Assembly: GCA_910584785.1 (NCBI GenBank)
Contig: CAJUDX010000007.1
Coordinates: forward strand, 14,389-78,388
DNA: 64,000 nt
DNA from: an uncultured Lachnospiraceae bacterium
Lineage (GTDB): Bacteria > Bacillota > Clostridia > Lachnospirales > Lachnospiraceae
Reading direction: 5' to 3'
Of the stretch, positions 34,691 to 43,079 are shown in pieces. The notes beneath the pieces were generated by a model. That model saw only the letters and a list, made by a program, of their open reading frames with translations. It had not been told where the DNA came from and made no database searches. Each line of letters begins with the position of its first letter. Within the stretch, counting starts at the first letter, position 1. The position numbers and the translations under genes were made by a program.

Positions 34691-36271
34691 TTATTTCCCG
34701 CTTGCTCCATAGTTGGCAAGAACACGGGCTGACGGATCATTCACATCACAGCCCTCCCAGGACTTATTCGGCATCCAGAAATCCACAATCATTTCCCCCT
34801 GTCCGGGATAATATTTCTCAAAAATTTCCCGGTAGAGCAGAGATTCTTTTGTAAATGGCTGTGCATGGAGATAAGACTTCCGCCGTGTTTCAAACTCCTC
34901 ATCCGTATAAACTCCTTCGGCATAGGCCTTGAGATAATTCACCAGGGAATGCCCCACCGCATCCGAAAATGCCGCTTTCTCCCTCCAGAGGATTTCTTCC
35001 GGCAGGCATCCGTCCTTCTCAAACGCATGGCGCAGAAGATACTTCCCCTTCCCGTAGGTATTCAGCTTCTTCTGCGGATCAACCGCCATCACATACCGCA
35101 CAAAATCTAAATCTCCAAAAGGAACCCTAGCTTCGAGCGAGTTTACCGAAATACAGCGATCCGCCCGCAGAACATCGTACATGTGCAGTTCCCGAACCCT
35201 CTTCACCGCTTCTTTTTGAAACTCCTCGGCTGAAGGTGCAAAATCCGTATACTTATACCCAAAGATTTCATCCGAAATTTCCCCGGTTAAAAGAACCCGG
35301 ATATCCGTCTGTTCATGAATCGCCTTACAAACCAGATACATCCCCATACTTGCCCGAATCGTTGTAATATCAAACGTCCCCAAAAGATGAATCAATTCAT
35401 CCAGACTGGACAAAACATCCTCCTTCGTAATGATCACTTCAGTGTGCTCACTCCCGATAAAATCCGCCGTCTGCTTCGCATATTTTAAATCAATCGCATC
35501 CTCCGCCATCCCAATCGCAAACGTGCGGACAGGCTTCTCGCTCTTTCTCTGGGCAACCGCACATACTAAAGAAGAATCCAGCCCGCCGGACAAAAGAAAA
35601 CCCACCTTGGCATCCGCAACCAGACGCTTTTCAATTCCTGCAACCAGCTTATCATGAATCTTTTCGCAGACCGTTTCCAAATCATCTTCACAGACCTTAT
35701 CCACTTTGGCAATATCACAATAGCAGACAAACTCCCCATCTTTATAAAAATGTCCCGGCGGAAACGGCATAATCTTAGCACAAAGCCCCACCAGGTTCTT
35801 CGCCTCGCTGGCAAATATAATCACGCCCTGTTCATCATAACCATAATAAAGCGGACGAATCCCAATCGGGTCCCGTGCGGCAATAAATTCCTTCGTCCTT
35901 CCGTCATAAAGAATACAGGCAAACTCCGCGTCCAGCAAAGCAAACATCCCCGTCCCATACTCGCGGTACATGGGAAGCAAAATCTCACAATCCGAATCGC
36001 TTACAAAGCTGTACTTTGCTGAAAGTTCTTTTTTCCACCGATCAAACCCATAAATCTCCCCATTACAAACCAGGTAGCTCCCATCCAGAGAAAACGGCTG
36101 CATTCCCTCCGGTGTAAGGCCCATAATCGAAAGCCGGTGAAACCCCAGTAATCCGTTCCCCGTATCCACAATCCTGCTGCAGTCCGGCCCACGCGAAATC
36201 GTCTGCATAAACCCCTTTTGAAAAATCTCCAAAGCGGCACTGCTGCCGCAATAACCCATAATTGAACACAT
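34691..36271 (-). CDS. asnB: Glutamine-hydrolysing asparagine synthase
   Basis: 526 residues. Cys2 is the glutaminase nucleophile (M-CSIMGYCG), followed by the class II domain (RGPDCSRI, LVCNGEIYG), then the synthetase domain with the ATP loop LLSGGLDSSLV and LTGEISDEIFGYKY. It makes asparagine from aspartate, ATP and glutamine. First gene of the minus-strand run asnB-pyrG-purF-carB, all of them glutamine amidotransferases or partners of one. Confidence 0.94.
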   Translation of the reverse strand: MCSIMGYCGSSAALEIFQKGFMQTISRGPDCSRIVDTGNGLLGFHRLSIMGLTPEGMQPFSLDGSYLVCNGEIYGFDRWKKELSAKYSFVSDSDCEILLPMYREYGTGMFALLDAEFACILYDGRTKEFIAARDPIGIRPLYYGYDEQGVIIFASEAKNLVGLCAKIMPFPPGHFYKDGEFVCYCDIAKVDKVCEDDLETVCEKIHDKLVAGIEKRLVADAKVGFLLSGGLDSSLVCAVAQRKSEKPVRTFAIGMAEDAIDLKYAKQTADFIGSEHTEVIITKEDVLSSLDELIHLLGTFDITTIRASMGMYLVCKAIHEQTDIRVLLTGEISDEIFGYKYTDFAPSAEEFQKEAVKRVRELHMYDVLRADRCISVNSLEARVPFGDLDFVRYVMAVDPQKKLNTYGKGKYLLRHAFEKDGCLPEEILWREKAAFSDAVGHSLVNYLKAYAEGVYTDEEFETRRKSYLHAQPFTKESLLYREIFEKYYPGQGEMIVDFWMPNKSWEGCDVNDPSARVLANYGASGK

Positions 36272-36439
36272 AAATAAACCTCCAAAACAAAAATAAATTT
36301 AACAAAAACACGCACAAAAGGCTAACAGTTCAGATACGTTCGTTTCTTAAAAATGTAACAGATAATCCCTGCCCGAACCTGTCTGAACTGCTATGAAAAT
36401 TTATACTTTTTTGAAAAGAACGACATGCTTTTCCGCTAC

Positions 36440-36566
36440 AGCAAAGCCCTGTTTCATCGTCACCACGCTTTCGCTCCGCATATAACGTAACGGACGCTAA
36501 ATTCGTGAAAGACCTCATTAAGCGCCGACGTTATATAGGGGATTCCTCACGAAACAGGGCTTTGCT
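36440..36566 (-). repeat. Structured palindromic element, copy B (possible RNA)
   Basis: A perfect 16-bp inverted repeat (36440-36455 with 36551-36566) encloses the shared core, read on the minus strand. Compared with copy A the outer stem is AAAGCCCTGTTTC instead of GGAGCCATGTTCC, both strands changed together, and the tetraloop-like string is GAAA. It lies in the 609-bp gap between asnB and glnN. Confidence 0.75.
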
Positions 36567-36717
36567 TTCGCTGGTTGATTCGCTGGCTGAAAATCTGTGT
36601 TCCAAAGCTATCATCAAATCAAAGAACAAATACTAAAACAGCGAAGTTTAATTAATTAACAAAGTTTCATCAAGCAGCGAAGTTTGTATACCACACGCAA
36701 GCCAAAGCAGCAGCGCA

Positions 36718-36841
36718 GGCAGGGTCTATTCCAAAAGGAATCCCCTATATAACGCCGGCGCTTAGCGAGGTCTTTTCGAGCTTAGCGTCCGCTGCGTTCT
36801 ATGCGGAGCGAGAGCGTGGTGACGTTGGAATAGGCCCTGCC
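36718..36841 (+). repeat. Structured palindromic element, copy C (possible RNA)
   Basis: A 17-bp inverted repeat with one G-T wobble (36718-36734 with 36825-36841) encloses the same core. The stem sequence GGCAGGGTCTATTCC is unrelated to copies A and B, and the tetraloop-like string is GAGA. Copies B and C lie 152 bp apart in opposite orientation. The remaining gap holds GCGAAGTTT-type short repeats (36640-36690) and no gene. Confidence 0.75.
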
Positions 36842-36880
36842 GGAGCGGACAAACTTAGCATTTAAAGTAATCTTTTCCCT

Positions 36881-38980
36881 TTATTTCACACTAAACAGCA
36901 AATCCCCATAACTTGGAAACGGCCAGTAACTCTTTGCCGTGAGTGTTTCCGCCTCATCACAGGCTGCCCTTAATGCATCCATCTGTGGAAGCATAGTATC
37001 CCTTACTGCATTGGACGCTGCAAAAATATCGTCATTTTTCGTTAGTGCTGCCACAGTTTCTTCCAGTTCTTCAACTTTTGTATAAATCGCATCCGTCAAG
37101 GCCGAAAGCTTTTCAACCAGCTTGGTTTCATAAGCACAGGGCAGGGAAACATTTACTGCCTTTTTTGCGGCTTGTGTCTGTGCCAGCTTTAATGTATAGG
37201 CATCGACTGCCGGTGCAATCTGCGTCTTTGCCATGGATATCATTGTATTTGCCTCGATGACCACCGTCTTACAGTAATTCTCCAGCATAATATCGCACCG
37301 CGATTTCAGTTCTGCCACAGAGAATACTTTGTGTGCCGTCAGCATATCCACATTCTTCTTATCTAAAAGATGGGGCATACAATCGGGGGTGGTGCGGTAG
37401 TTCAGGAGTCCGCGTTCTTTTGTCGCCTCCTCAATCCATGCGTCGTCGTAGCCGTTTCCGTTAAAGATGATTTTCTTATGATCTTTAATGGTTTTGCGAA
37501 TCATCTCATGCAGGGTGGTTTCAAAATCTTCAGCACCTTCCAGCCGATCTGCGTAAATCTTTAAGCTTTCCGCAACTGCCGCATTTAACATCATGTTCGC
37601 GCAGGCAATGCTGTTGGATGATCCCAGCATACGGAACTCAAATTTATTTCCTGTAAACGCAAAGGGAGAAGTACGGTTTCTGTCGGTGGTATCGCGGTTG
37701 AACTTGGGAAGGACATCTACGCCGAGTTTCATCTGCTTCTTTTCTGCGCCATTATAAGGCGTTCCCTGTTCAATTGCTTCCAGCACAGCATTTAATTCAT
37801 CGCCGAGGAAGATGGAAACAACGGCCGGCGGTGCTTCGTTTGCCCCTAATCGGTGGTCATTGCCTGCGGTAGCTACGGAGAGCCGCAGAAGATCCTGGTA
37901 ATCGTCAACTGCCTTAATTACTGCACATAAAAAGAGTAAAAACTGCGCGTTCTCATAGGGTGTTGCTCCCGGTGATAAAAGGTTTACTCCGTCGTCGGTT
38001 GCCATTGACCAGTTGTTGTGCTTGCCGCTGCCGTTTACTCCGGCAAATGGCTTCTCATGCAGCAGGCAGACCAGACCGTGTTTTGCTGCTGTTTTCTGCA
38101 TAATCTCCATCATTAACTGGTTGTGGTCGGTGGCAATATTTGTCGTGGTGTAAATCGGTGCAAGTTCGTGCTGTGCCGGGGCAACTTCATTGTGTTCTGT
38201 TTTTGCCAGAATGCCAAGCTGCCATAATTCATGGTTTAATTCTTCCATATAAGCGGCGACCCTTGGCTTAATTACACCGAAGTAGTGATCGTCCATTTCC
38301 TGACCCTTGGGGGATTTTGCACCGAAGAGCGTGCGTCCGGTGTATTGGAGGTCGGGGCGCTGTTCGTACATTTCTTTGGTAATTAAGAAGTATTCCTGCT
38401 CCGGGCCTACACAGGTGCGGACACATTTAACCGAATCATTGCCAAACAGGTGCAGGATACGAAGGGCCTGTTTATTTAAGGCTTCCATGGAACGAAGCAG
38501 GGGGGTTTTCTTATCCAGGGCTTCCCCGCCGTAGGAACAGAAGGCGGTAGGGATGCACAGGGTTTTTCCCTTGATAAAAGCATAGGAAGTCGGGTCCCAG
38601 GCGGTGTAGCCCCTCGCCTCAAAGGTAGCCCGAAGTCCGCCGGAGGGGAAGGAAGAGGCGTCCGGTTCGCCCTTAATTAGTTCCTTGCCCGAAAATTCCA
38701 TAATTACGCCGCCGTCCGGGGACGGGGAAATAAAGCTGTCATGCTTTTCTGCCGTAATTCCGGTCAGGGGCTGAAACCAATGCGTATAATGTGTAGCGCC
38801 GTGCGCCACCGCCCAGTCTTTCATCGCGATAGCAACGGCATTAGCCACGCTGATATCCAATTTCGCTCCCTCGTCAATGGTTTTCTTCAGCGACTGGTAG
38901 ACCTTAGCCGAAAGTGTTGCCTTCATTACCCGATCGTCAAAAACCAGGCTTCCAAAATACTCCGATACATTTTTCATCAT
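36881..38980 (-). CDS. glnN: Type III glutamine synthetase
   Basis: 699 residues, the size of GSIII and far longer than GSI. It makes glutamine from glutamate, ammonia and ATP. VGPEQEYFLI holds metal-binding glutamates, AGVNGSGKHNNWS is the ATP and ammonia region, and TGNKFEFRMLGSS is the glutamate-binding arginine segment; the C-terminal extension is helical. Preceded by GAGGAG. It has its own promoter and a hairpin leader that could attenuate transcription, and heads the nitrogen block next to the P-II and Amt genes. Confidence 0.95.
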   Translation of the reverse strand: MMKNVSEYFGSLVFDDRVMKATLSAKVYQSLKKTIDEGAKLDISVANAVAIAMKDWAVAHGATHYTHWFQPLTGITAEKHDSFISPSPDGGVIMEFSGKELIKGEPDASSFPSGGLRATFEARGYTAWDPTSYAFIKGKTLCIPTAFCSYGGEALDKKTPLLRSMEALNKQALRILHLFGNDSVKCVRTCVGPEQEYFLITKEMYEQRPDLQYTGRTLFGAKSPKGQEMDDHYFGVIKPRVAAYMEELNHELWQLGILAKTEHNEVAPAQHELAPIYTTTNIATDHNQLMMEIMQKTAAKHGLVCLLHEKPFAGVNGSGKHNNWSMATDDGVNLLSPGATPYENAQFLLFLCAVIKAVDDYQDLLRLSVATAGNDHRLGANEAPPAVVSIFLGDELNAVLEAIEQGTPYNGAEKKQMKLGVDVLPKFNRDTTDRNRTSPFAFTGNKFEFRMLGSSNSIACANMMLNAAVAESLKIYADRLEGAEDFETTLHEMIRKTIKDHKKIIFNGNGYDDAWIEEATKERGLLNYRTTPDCMPHLLDKKNVDMLTAHKVFSVAELKSRCDIMLENYCKTVVIEANTMISMAKTQIAPAVDAYTLKLAQTQAAKKAVNVSLPCAYETKLVEKLSALTDAIYTKVEELEETVAALTKNDDIFAASNAVRDTMLPQMDALRAACDEAETLTAKSYWPFPSYGDLLFSVK

Positions 38981-39049
38981 TTTTTCTCCTCTTTTCTACT
39001 TGATTCGGGCAATGTGCCCTGTTGGTTTCTGTGCTTCCAAAAAAGTGGA

Positions 39050-39099
39050 GGGTGTCCCCTATGCGGAGCCGGTGAAGGCTAAACGCATAAGAAACACCC
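39050..39099 (-). promoter_or_regulatory. Second leader hairpin of glnN
   Basis: Reading the minus strand, GGGTGT and TATGCG pair with CGCATA and ACACCC around a 4-nt internal loop, with AGCC-TTCACC-GGCT at the tip, followed after five bases by TTTTTT. Its 5' side AACAAGGGTGTTTCT is identical to the 5' side of the P-II leader hairpin at 41080-41094. It lies about 70 bp before the glnN start. Confidence 0.5.
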
Positions 39100-39160
39100 T
39101 TGTTTCTGAAATAAATGGTAAATTGTCGTTTAAAGATAAAGGAATAAGGAATGCCGTTCC

Positions 39161-39222
39161 CATAAAGCAAAAAAGGTGCCTCTGAGCCTGCTGCTCAAAG
39201 ACACCGTTGCCTTTTCTTTATG
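39161..39222 (-). promoter_or_regulatory. Terminator-like hairpin at the very 5' end of the glnN transcript
   Basis: On the minus strand a 13-bp stem (39205-39193 with 39187-39175, loop AGCAG) is followed by six U residues, the layout of an intrinsic terminator. An outer stem CATAAAG/CTTTATG (39222-39216 with 39167-39161) would enclose it and cover the U-tract. It starts a few bases after the predicted transcription start, so it may control read-through into glnN. Confidence 0.6.
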
Positions 39223-39228
39223 CGCTAT

Positions 39229-39257
39229 ATTCTACACGCAGAAAATTTATTTGTCAA
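39229..39257 (-). promoter_or_regulatory. Consensus sigma-A promoter of glnN
   Basis: On the minus strand, perfect TTGACA (39257-39252), a 17-bp spacer and TAGAAT (39234-39229). Transcription would begin near 39222. The rest of the 38981-39388 gap holds only the leader hairpins and the upstream region of the NSS gene. Confidence 0.7.
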
Positions 39258-39388
39258 TCCCTTTTTTTTATTTTTGTCTGGTGCATCACTGCATTTTATG
39301 GTAAGATAGAAAAGTCCGTGTTTGCAGGGGCGATAAAAAGAGGAATGAAAAATAGTAACAAAATAAGAAAGGTGTGTGCTAAGAAATT

Positions 39389-40858
39389 ATGGAACGTGAA
39401 AAATTTGGTTCACGGCTGGGTTTTATCCTGGTATCGGCCGGCTGTGCCATAGGACTTGGAAATGTATGGAAGTTTCCTTATATGTGCGGTGAATACGGAG
39501 GGGCTGCTTTTATCTTAATCTACCTGTTGTTTCTGGTGATGCTGGGGGTTCCTGTGCTGGTCTGTGAGTTTGCGGTAGGTCGGGGAAGCAAAAAGAGTGT
39601 GGCGGTGAGTTTTGAAAAACTTGCGCCGAAAAACAGCCGCTGGCATTGGCTGAAAGGAATCGGAATCGGCGGCTGCTATCTGCTGATGATGTTCTATACC
39701 ATGGTCGGCGGCTGGATGGTGTATTACTGTGTGCGCAGCTTTTCAGGTGTCTTTGCGGGTGCTTCACCGGAGTTTGTAGCGCAAAGCTTTGATCAGATGC
39801 TGGGAAATCCCGGATTAATGATCTTCTGGACGGTTCTGGTCTGCGTTATGGGTTTTTTAGTCTGTCTGTTCGGTCTGAAAAAGGGAATCGAGAGGGTTTC
39901 CAAGGTGATGATGACCGCTCTTTTGGTAATTATGCTGGTTTTGGCAGTGCATTCGTTTTTTATGGATGGGGCAGAGGAGGGAATCCGTTTTTATCTGGTT
40001 CCTGATTTTGGAAAAATGGTGGATAATGGCATTGGAAACGTGATTTTCGGTGCAATGAGCCAGGCATTCTTTACGCTTTCGATTGGAATCGGGGCAATGC
40101 TGATTTTCGGAAGCTACCTGGATCGGACAAGAAGCCTGACCGGGGAAGCGGTGAATATTACGATTTTAGATACCTTTGTGGCATTGATGGCCGGGATGAT
40201 TATTATTCCTGCCTGCTTTTCCTACGGCATCGAGCCGGGGGCAGGGCCAAGCCTGGTCTTTCTCACCCTGCCCAATATCTTTGCGCAGATGACTGCCGGT
40301 CAGCTCTGGAGCGGGTTGTTCTTCCTGTTTTTAAGCTTTGCAGCACTTTCCACGATTATTGCCGTATTTGAAAATTTAATTGCCGTCTTTATGGACTTGC
40401 TGGGGTGGACGAGAAAAAGAAGTGTGTTTGTCTGTGCCGGGGCAGTGATTTTGCTCAGTATGCCCTGTGTCCTTGGGTTTAACGTGCTTTCCGGGATTCA
40501 GCCCCTGGGTGAGGGAACGACGATTATGGATCTGGAGGACTTTATTGTATCGAATAATCTTTTGCCTCTGGGAAGCCTGGGCTATGTGCTTTTCTGCACC
40601 AGGAAAAACGGCTGGGGCTGGGATAAGTTTTTAAAAGAAGTGAATACCGGAACAGGAATTTCCTTTCCGGCAGGGCTTCGCAGCTATGTGTCCTACGGGA
40701 TTCCGGCGATTATTATTTTCATTTATCTCAAGGGATATTATGATATGTTTTCGTCCAGAGGCGGTCTTGTTTTTGCCGGATGGATGGCTGCAGCGGTGCT
40801 TTTTCTGGGCTTTGTTCTGGTCTGTGCAGGGGGAAAAGGCAAAAACAGGCAGGAGTAA
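39389..40858 (+). CDS. Neurotransmitter:sodium symporter (NSS) family transporter
   Basis: 489-residue sodium-coupled amino acid or amine symporter. VSAGCAIGLGNVWKFPYMCGEYGG is the TM1 ion and substrate site; further hydrophobic helices run to the C-terminus. It is divergent from glnN and precedes the P-II gene by 304 bp. It is a paralogue of the gene at 304 but clearly different in sequence. Its position among nitrogen genes suggests uptake of an amino acid used as nitrogen source; the substrate is not known. Confidence 0.9.
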   Translation: MEREKFGSRLGFILVSAGCAIGLGNVWKFPYMCGEYGGAAFILIYLLFLVMLGVPVLVCEFAVGRGSKKSVAVSFEKLAPKNSRWHWLKGIGIGGCYLLMMFYTMVGGWMVYYCVRSFSGVFAGASPEFVAQSFDQMLGNPGLMIFWTVLVCVMGFLVCLFGLKKGIERVSKVMMTALLVIMLVLAVHSFFMDGAEEGIRFYLVPDFGKMVDNGIGNVIFGAMSQAFFTLSIGIGAMLIFGSYLDRTRSLTGEAVNITILDTFVALMAGMIIIPACFSYGIEPGAGPSLVFLTLPNIFAQMTAGQLWSGLFFLFLSFAALSTIIAVFENLIAVFMDLLGWTRKRSVFVCAGAVILLSMPCVLGFNVLSGIQPLGEGTTIMDLEDFIVSNNLLPLGSLGYVLFCTRKNGWGWDKFLKEVNTGTGISFPAGLRSYVSYGIPAIIIFIYLKGYYDMFSSRGGLVFAGWMAAAVLFLGFVLVCAGGKGKNRQE

Positions 40859-40865
40859 AACGTCT

Positions 40866-40919
40866 GTGCTGTAAAACGCTCACGGAATAGAGGTGCTGTG
40901 AAACGCACACAGAATAGAG
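40866..40919. repeat. 27-bp tandem duplication
   Basis: GTGCTGTAAAACGCTCACGG and what follows (40866-40892) is repeated with a few changes at 40893-40919, just after the NSS stop codon. The 40859-41162 gap otherwise contains the P-II promoter and leader hairpin. Confidence 0.5.
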
Positions 40920-41037
40920 GGAAAAGCGAGGGAGAATTGGAGAATAATACCAAGGGCGATAAGGAGATTTGTAGAAATATACTAAGGATAAAGCATTTGA
41001 CGGATGATTTTTCAGCGGAAAATTCAGCCAAAAACAT

Positions 41038-41066
41038 TTGACAAATCGAATTGTCCTGTGTAATAA
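41038..41066 (+). promoter_or_regulatory. Promoter of the P-II gene
   Basis: Perfect TTGACA (41038-41043), 17 bp and TAATAA (41061-41066). Start expected near 41073, directly before the leader hairpin. The strength and spacing match the glnN promoter. Confidence 0.65.
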
Positions 41067-41073
41067 TAGGCCC

Positions 41074-41119
41074 ATGCAAAACAAGGGTGTTTCTCGAAGG
41101 GGAAATGCCCTTTTTGCAT
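41074..41119 (+). promoter_or_regulatory. Leader hairpin of the P-II gene
   Basis: A 13-bp stem (41083-41095 with 41100-41112, loop GAAG) is followed by a T run and enclosed by an outer stem ATGCAAAA/TTTTGCAT (41074-41081 with 41112-41119). The layout copies the glnN leader: hairpin at the 5' end, U-tract buried in an outer stem. The string AACAAGGGTGTTTCT is shared with the second glnN hairpin. Confidence 0.6.
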
Positions 41120-41162
41120 TGCAGGACAGGGAAGCTTTCACGGAGAAAAGGAGGAAAACTGT

Positions 41163-41501
41163 ATGAAGAAACTGGAAATAGTTATTCGTTCGGAGAAGCT
41201 CGAAGAGTTAAAAAAGATTCTGGAAGGCTGTGAGGCGAATGGCGTTATGATCAGCAATATTATGGGCTACGGGAACCAGAAAGGCTACACCCAGACTTAC
41301 CGGGGGACAAAGTACGTGGTAAACCTGCTCCCCAAGGTAAAGGTGGAAACGGTGGTTCCGGAGGATGTTGCCGAAAATATTATTGACCAGGTAGTGAAGG
41401 AAATTACCACGGGAAACTACGGTGACGGCAAAATCTTTGTTTATGATGTACAGGATGTTGTCCGTATCCGAACCGGCGAGCACGGTGAAAATGCATTGTA
41501 G
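41163..41501 (+). CDS. glnK: P-II nitrogen regulatory protein
   Basis: 112-residue P-II signal protein, which senses 2-oxoglutarate, ATP and ADP and controls ammonium transport and nitrogen enzymes. The T-loop runs GYGNQKGYTQTYRGTKYVVNL with the uridylylation-type Tyr51 conserved; ITTGNYGDGKIFVYDV and VRIRTGE are the standard B- and C-loop segments. It precedes the ammonium transporter by 184 bp, so glnK is the more fitting name than glnB, though uridylylation itself is not shown. A terminator lies between the two genes. Confidence 0.95.
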   Translation: MKKLEIVIRSEKLEELKKILEGCEANGVMISNIMGYGNQKGYTQTYRGTKYVVNLLPKVKVETVVPEDVAENIIDQVVKEITTGNYGDGKIFVYDVQDVVRIRTGEHGENAL

Positions 41502-41558
41502 AATAACTTTTTATCGAAGAAAAGGGACAGATAACTGCATACAGGATTCCGTTGATCA

Positions 41559-41600
41559 AAGAAGATTGCGAGCGTAAAAGGCCGGGATCTTCTTTTTTTT
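41559..41600 (+). terminator. Terminator between P-II and ammonium transporter genes
   Basis: AAGAAGAT pairs with ATCTTCTT around a 20-nt loop, followed by a run of T (41593-41600). Partial read-through into the transporter gene is possible. Confidence 0.6.
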
Positions 41601-41685
41601 AGCAATCAAGCCGGAATAACGCTTCATCACTGTTTGTACGCAAAACGCAGGATGGTCAGGAAGTGTGCAGAGAATGGAGGATATT

Positions 41686-42921
41686 ATGGAAGAAATCTTA
41701 CGTGAAATTTTTGGAATCTGGTACTTAATCGGTGCCGCCTTTGTATTCTTTATGCAGGCCGGATTTGCCATGGTGGAAACCGGGTTTACCCGTGCAAAAA
41801 ATGCGGGAAATATTATTATGAAGAACTTAATGGACTTTTGTATCGGCACCATTGTCTTTATGTTTCTTGGCTTTGGGCTGCTGCTGGGGGAAGATGCCTT
41901 AGGCGGATTGGTTGGCCTTCCCACGATGGATATTATTACGAATTATGCACAGTTTGACTGGTCGAGTTTTGTCTTTAACCTGGTCTTTTGCGCAACGGCG
42001 GCAACCATTGTTTCCGGAGCCATGGCAGAGCGGACGAAGTTTATCTCTTATTGTATTTATTCGGCAGTGATTTCCGCCGTTGTCTATCCCATCGAGGCGC
42101 ACTGGATCTGGGGCGGCGGCTGGCTGGCAGCAAGGGGATTTCACGATTTTGCCGGTTCCTGTGCCATCCACATGGTTGGCGGTGTTACGGCGTTAATCGG
42201 CGCGGCGATCGAGGGGCCGCGTATCGGAAAATACCAGCCCGACGGAACACCTAACGCGATTTTAGGACACAATATTGTTATCGGTGCTCTGGGCTGCTTT
42301 ATACTCTGGTTTGGCTGGTACGGTTTTAATGGTGCAGCGGCGACCTCCGGTCCGCAGCTGGCTTCCATCTTTGCCACAACCACCATTGCCCCGGCAGTTG
42401 CAACTGTGGTCTGTATGCTTTTTACCTGGATTAAGTATGGAAAGCCGGATGTTTCTATGTGTCTGAATGCGTCACTGGCTGGTCTGGTTGCGATTACTGC
42501 CGGCTGTGATGTAACCGATGCTTTGGGTTCGTTTGTTATCGGCGCAGTGTCCGGTGTCCTGGTTGTCTTTGGTGTATGGTTCTGTGACTATATTATTCAT
42601 GTCGATGATCCGGTGGGTGCAGTAGCCGTGCATTTCTGCAATGGAATATGGGGAACCGTCGCCGTGGGCTTATTTGCCACGACCAGTGCTCCACAGAGCG
42701 AGATTTCCGGTTTGTTTTATGGCGGCGGGTTTTCGCTTTTAGGAATACAGCTTACCGGTGTGGTTTCTGTTCTGGCGTGGACGGCAGCGACCATGTTTGT
42801 GGTCTTTACCGTGATTAACAAAACCATTGGGCTCAGGGTAACGGATCGGGAGCAGATTGACGGTCTGGACATACATGAACACGGAATGAATGCCTATGCG
42901 GGCTTTCATATGGATAAATAA
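41686..42921 (+). CDS. amt: Ammonium transporter
   Basis: 411-residue Amt/MEP/Rh channel. GAAFVFFMQAGFAMVETGFTRAKNAGNI near the start, AHWIWGGGWL, DFAGSCAIHMVGGVTALIGA (first pore histidine) and AVHFCNGIWGTVAVGLFA (second pore histidine) are the family signatures. GGAGG at 41676-41680 points to the ATG at 41686; the frame opens earlier at GTG 41665. The P-II protein upstream normally plugs this channel when nitrogen is plentiful. Confidence 0.95.
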   Translation: MEEILREIFGIWYLIGAAFVFFMQAGFAMVETGFTRAKNAGNIIMKNLMDFCIGTIVFMFLGFGLLLGEDALGGLVGLPTMDIITNYAQFDWSSFVFNLVFCATAATIVSGAMAERTKFISYCIYSAVISAVVYPIEAHWIWGGGWLAARGFHDFAGSCAIHMVGGVTALIGAAIEGPRIGKYQPDGTPNAILGHNIVIGALGCFILWFGWYGFNGAAATSGPQLASIFATTTIAPAVATVVCMLFTWIKYGKPDVSMCLNASLAGLVAITAGCDVTDALGSFVIGAVSGVLVVFGVWFCDYIIHVDDPVGAVAVHFCNGIWGTVAVGLFATTSAPQSEISGLFYGGGFSLLGIQLTGVVSVLAWTAATMFVVFTVINKTIGLRVTDREQIDGLDIHEHGMNAYAGFHMDK

Positions 42922-42964
42922 GCCTTAACTTATCATTGCCGAATAACCCTGGATACGTTATAAT

Positions 42965-43016
42965 TACCTTATTGGATGAGGCTTTTTTTCTAGCTTTCAT
43001 CCGATAAGGTATTTTT
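42965..43016 (+). terminator. Terminator of the ammonium transporter gene
   Basis: TACCTTATTGGATGA pairs with TCATCCGATAAGGTA (42965-42979 with 42997-43011) and is followed by TTTTT. Confidence 0.75.
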
Positions 43017-43079
43017 GTAATTGTGCAGGATGGCAAACAGTTGCATGGTACAGTAATGGATGAACAGGGGAGGTACATT

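Noticed and set aside
39161..39222. An ANTAR (NIT/EutV-type) antiterminator target before glnN
   Set aside because: The loops are AGCAG and TTCACC, not paired hexaloops with A at position 1 and G at position 4.
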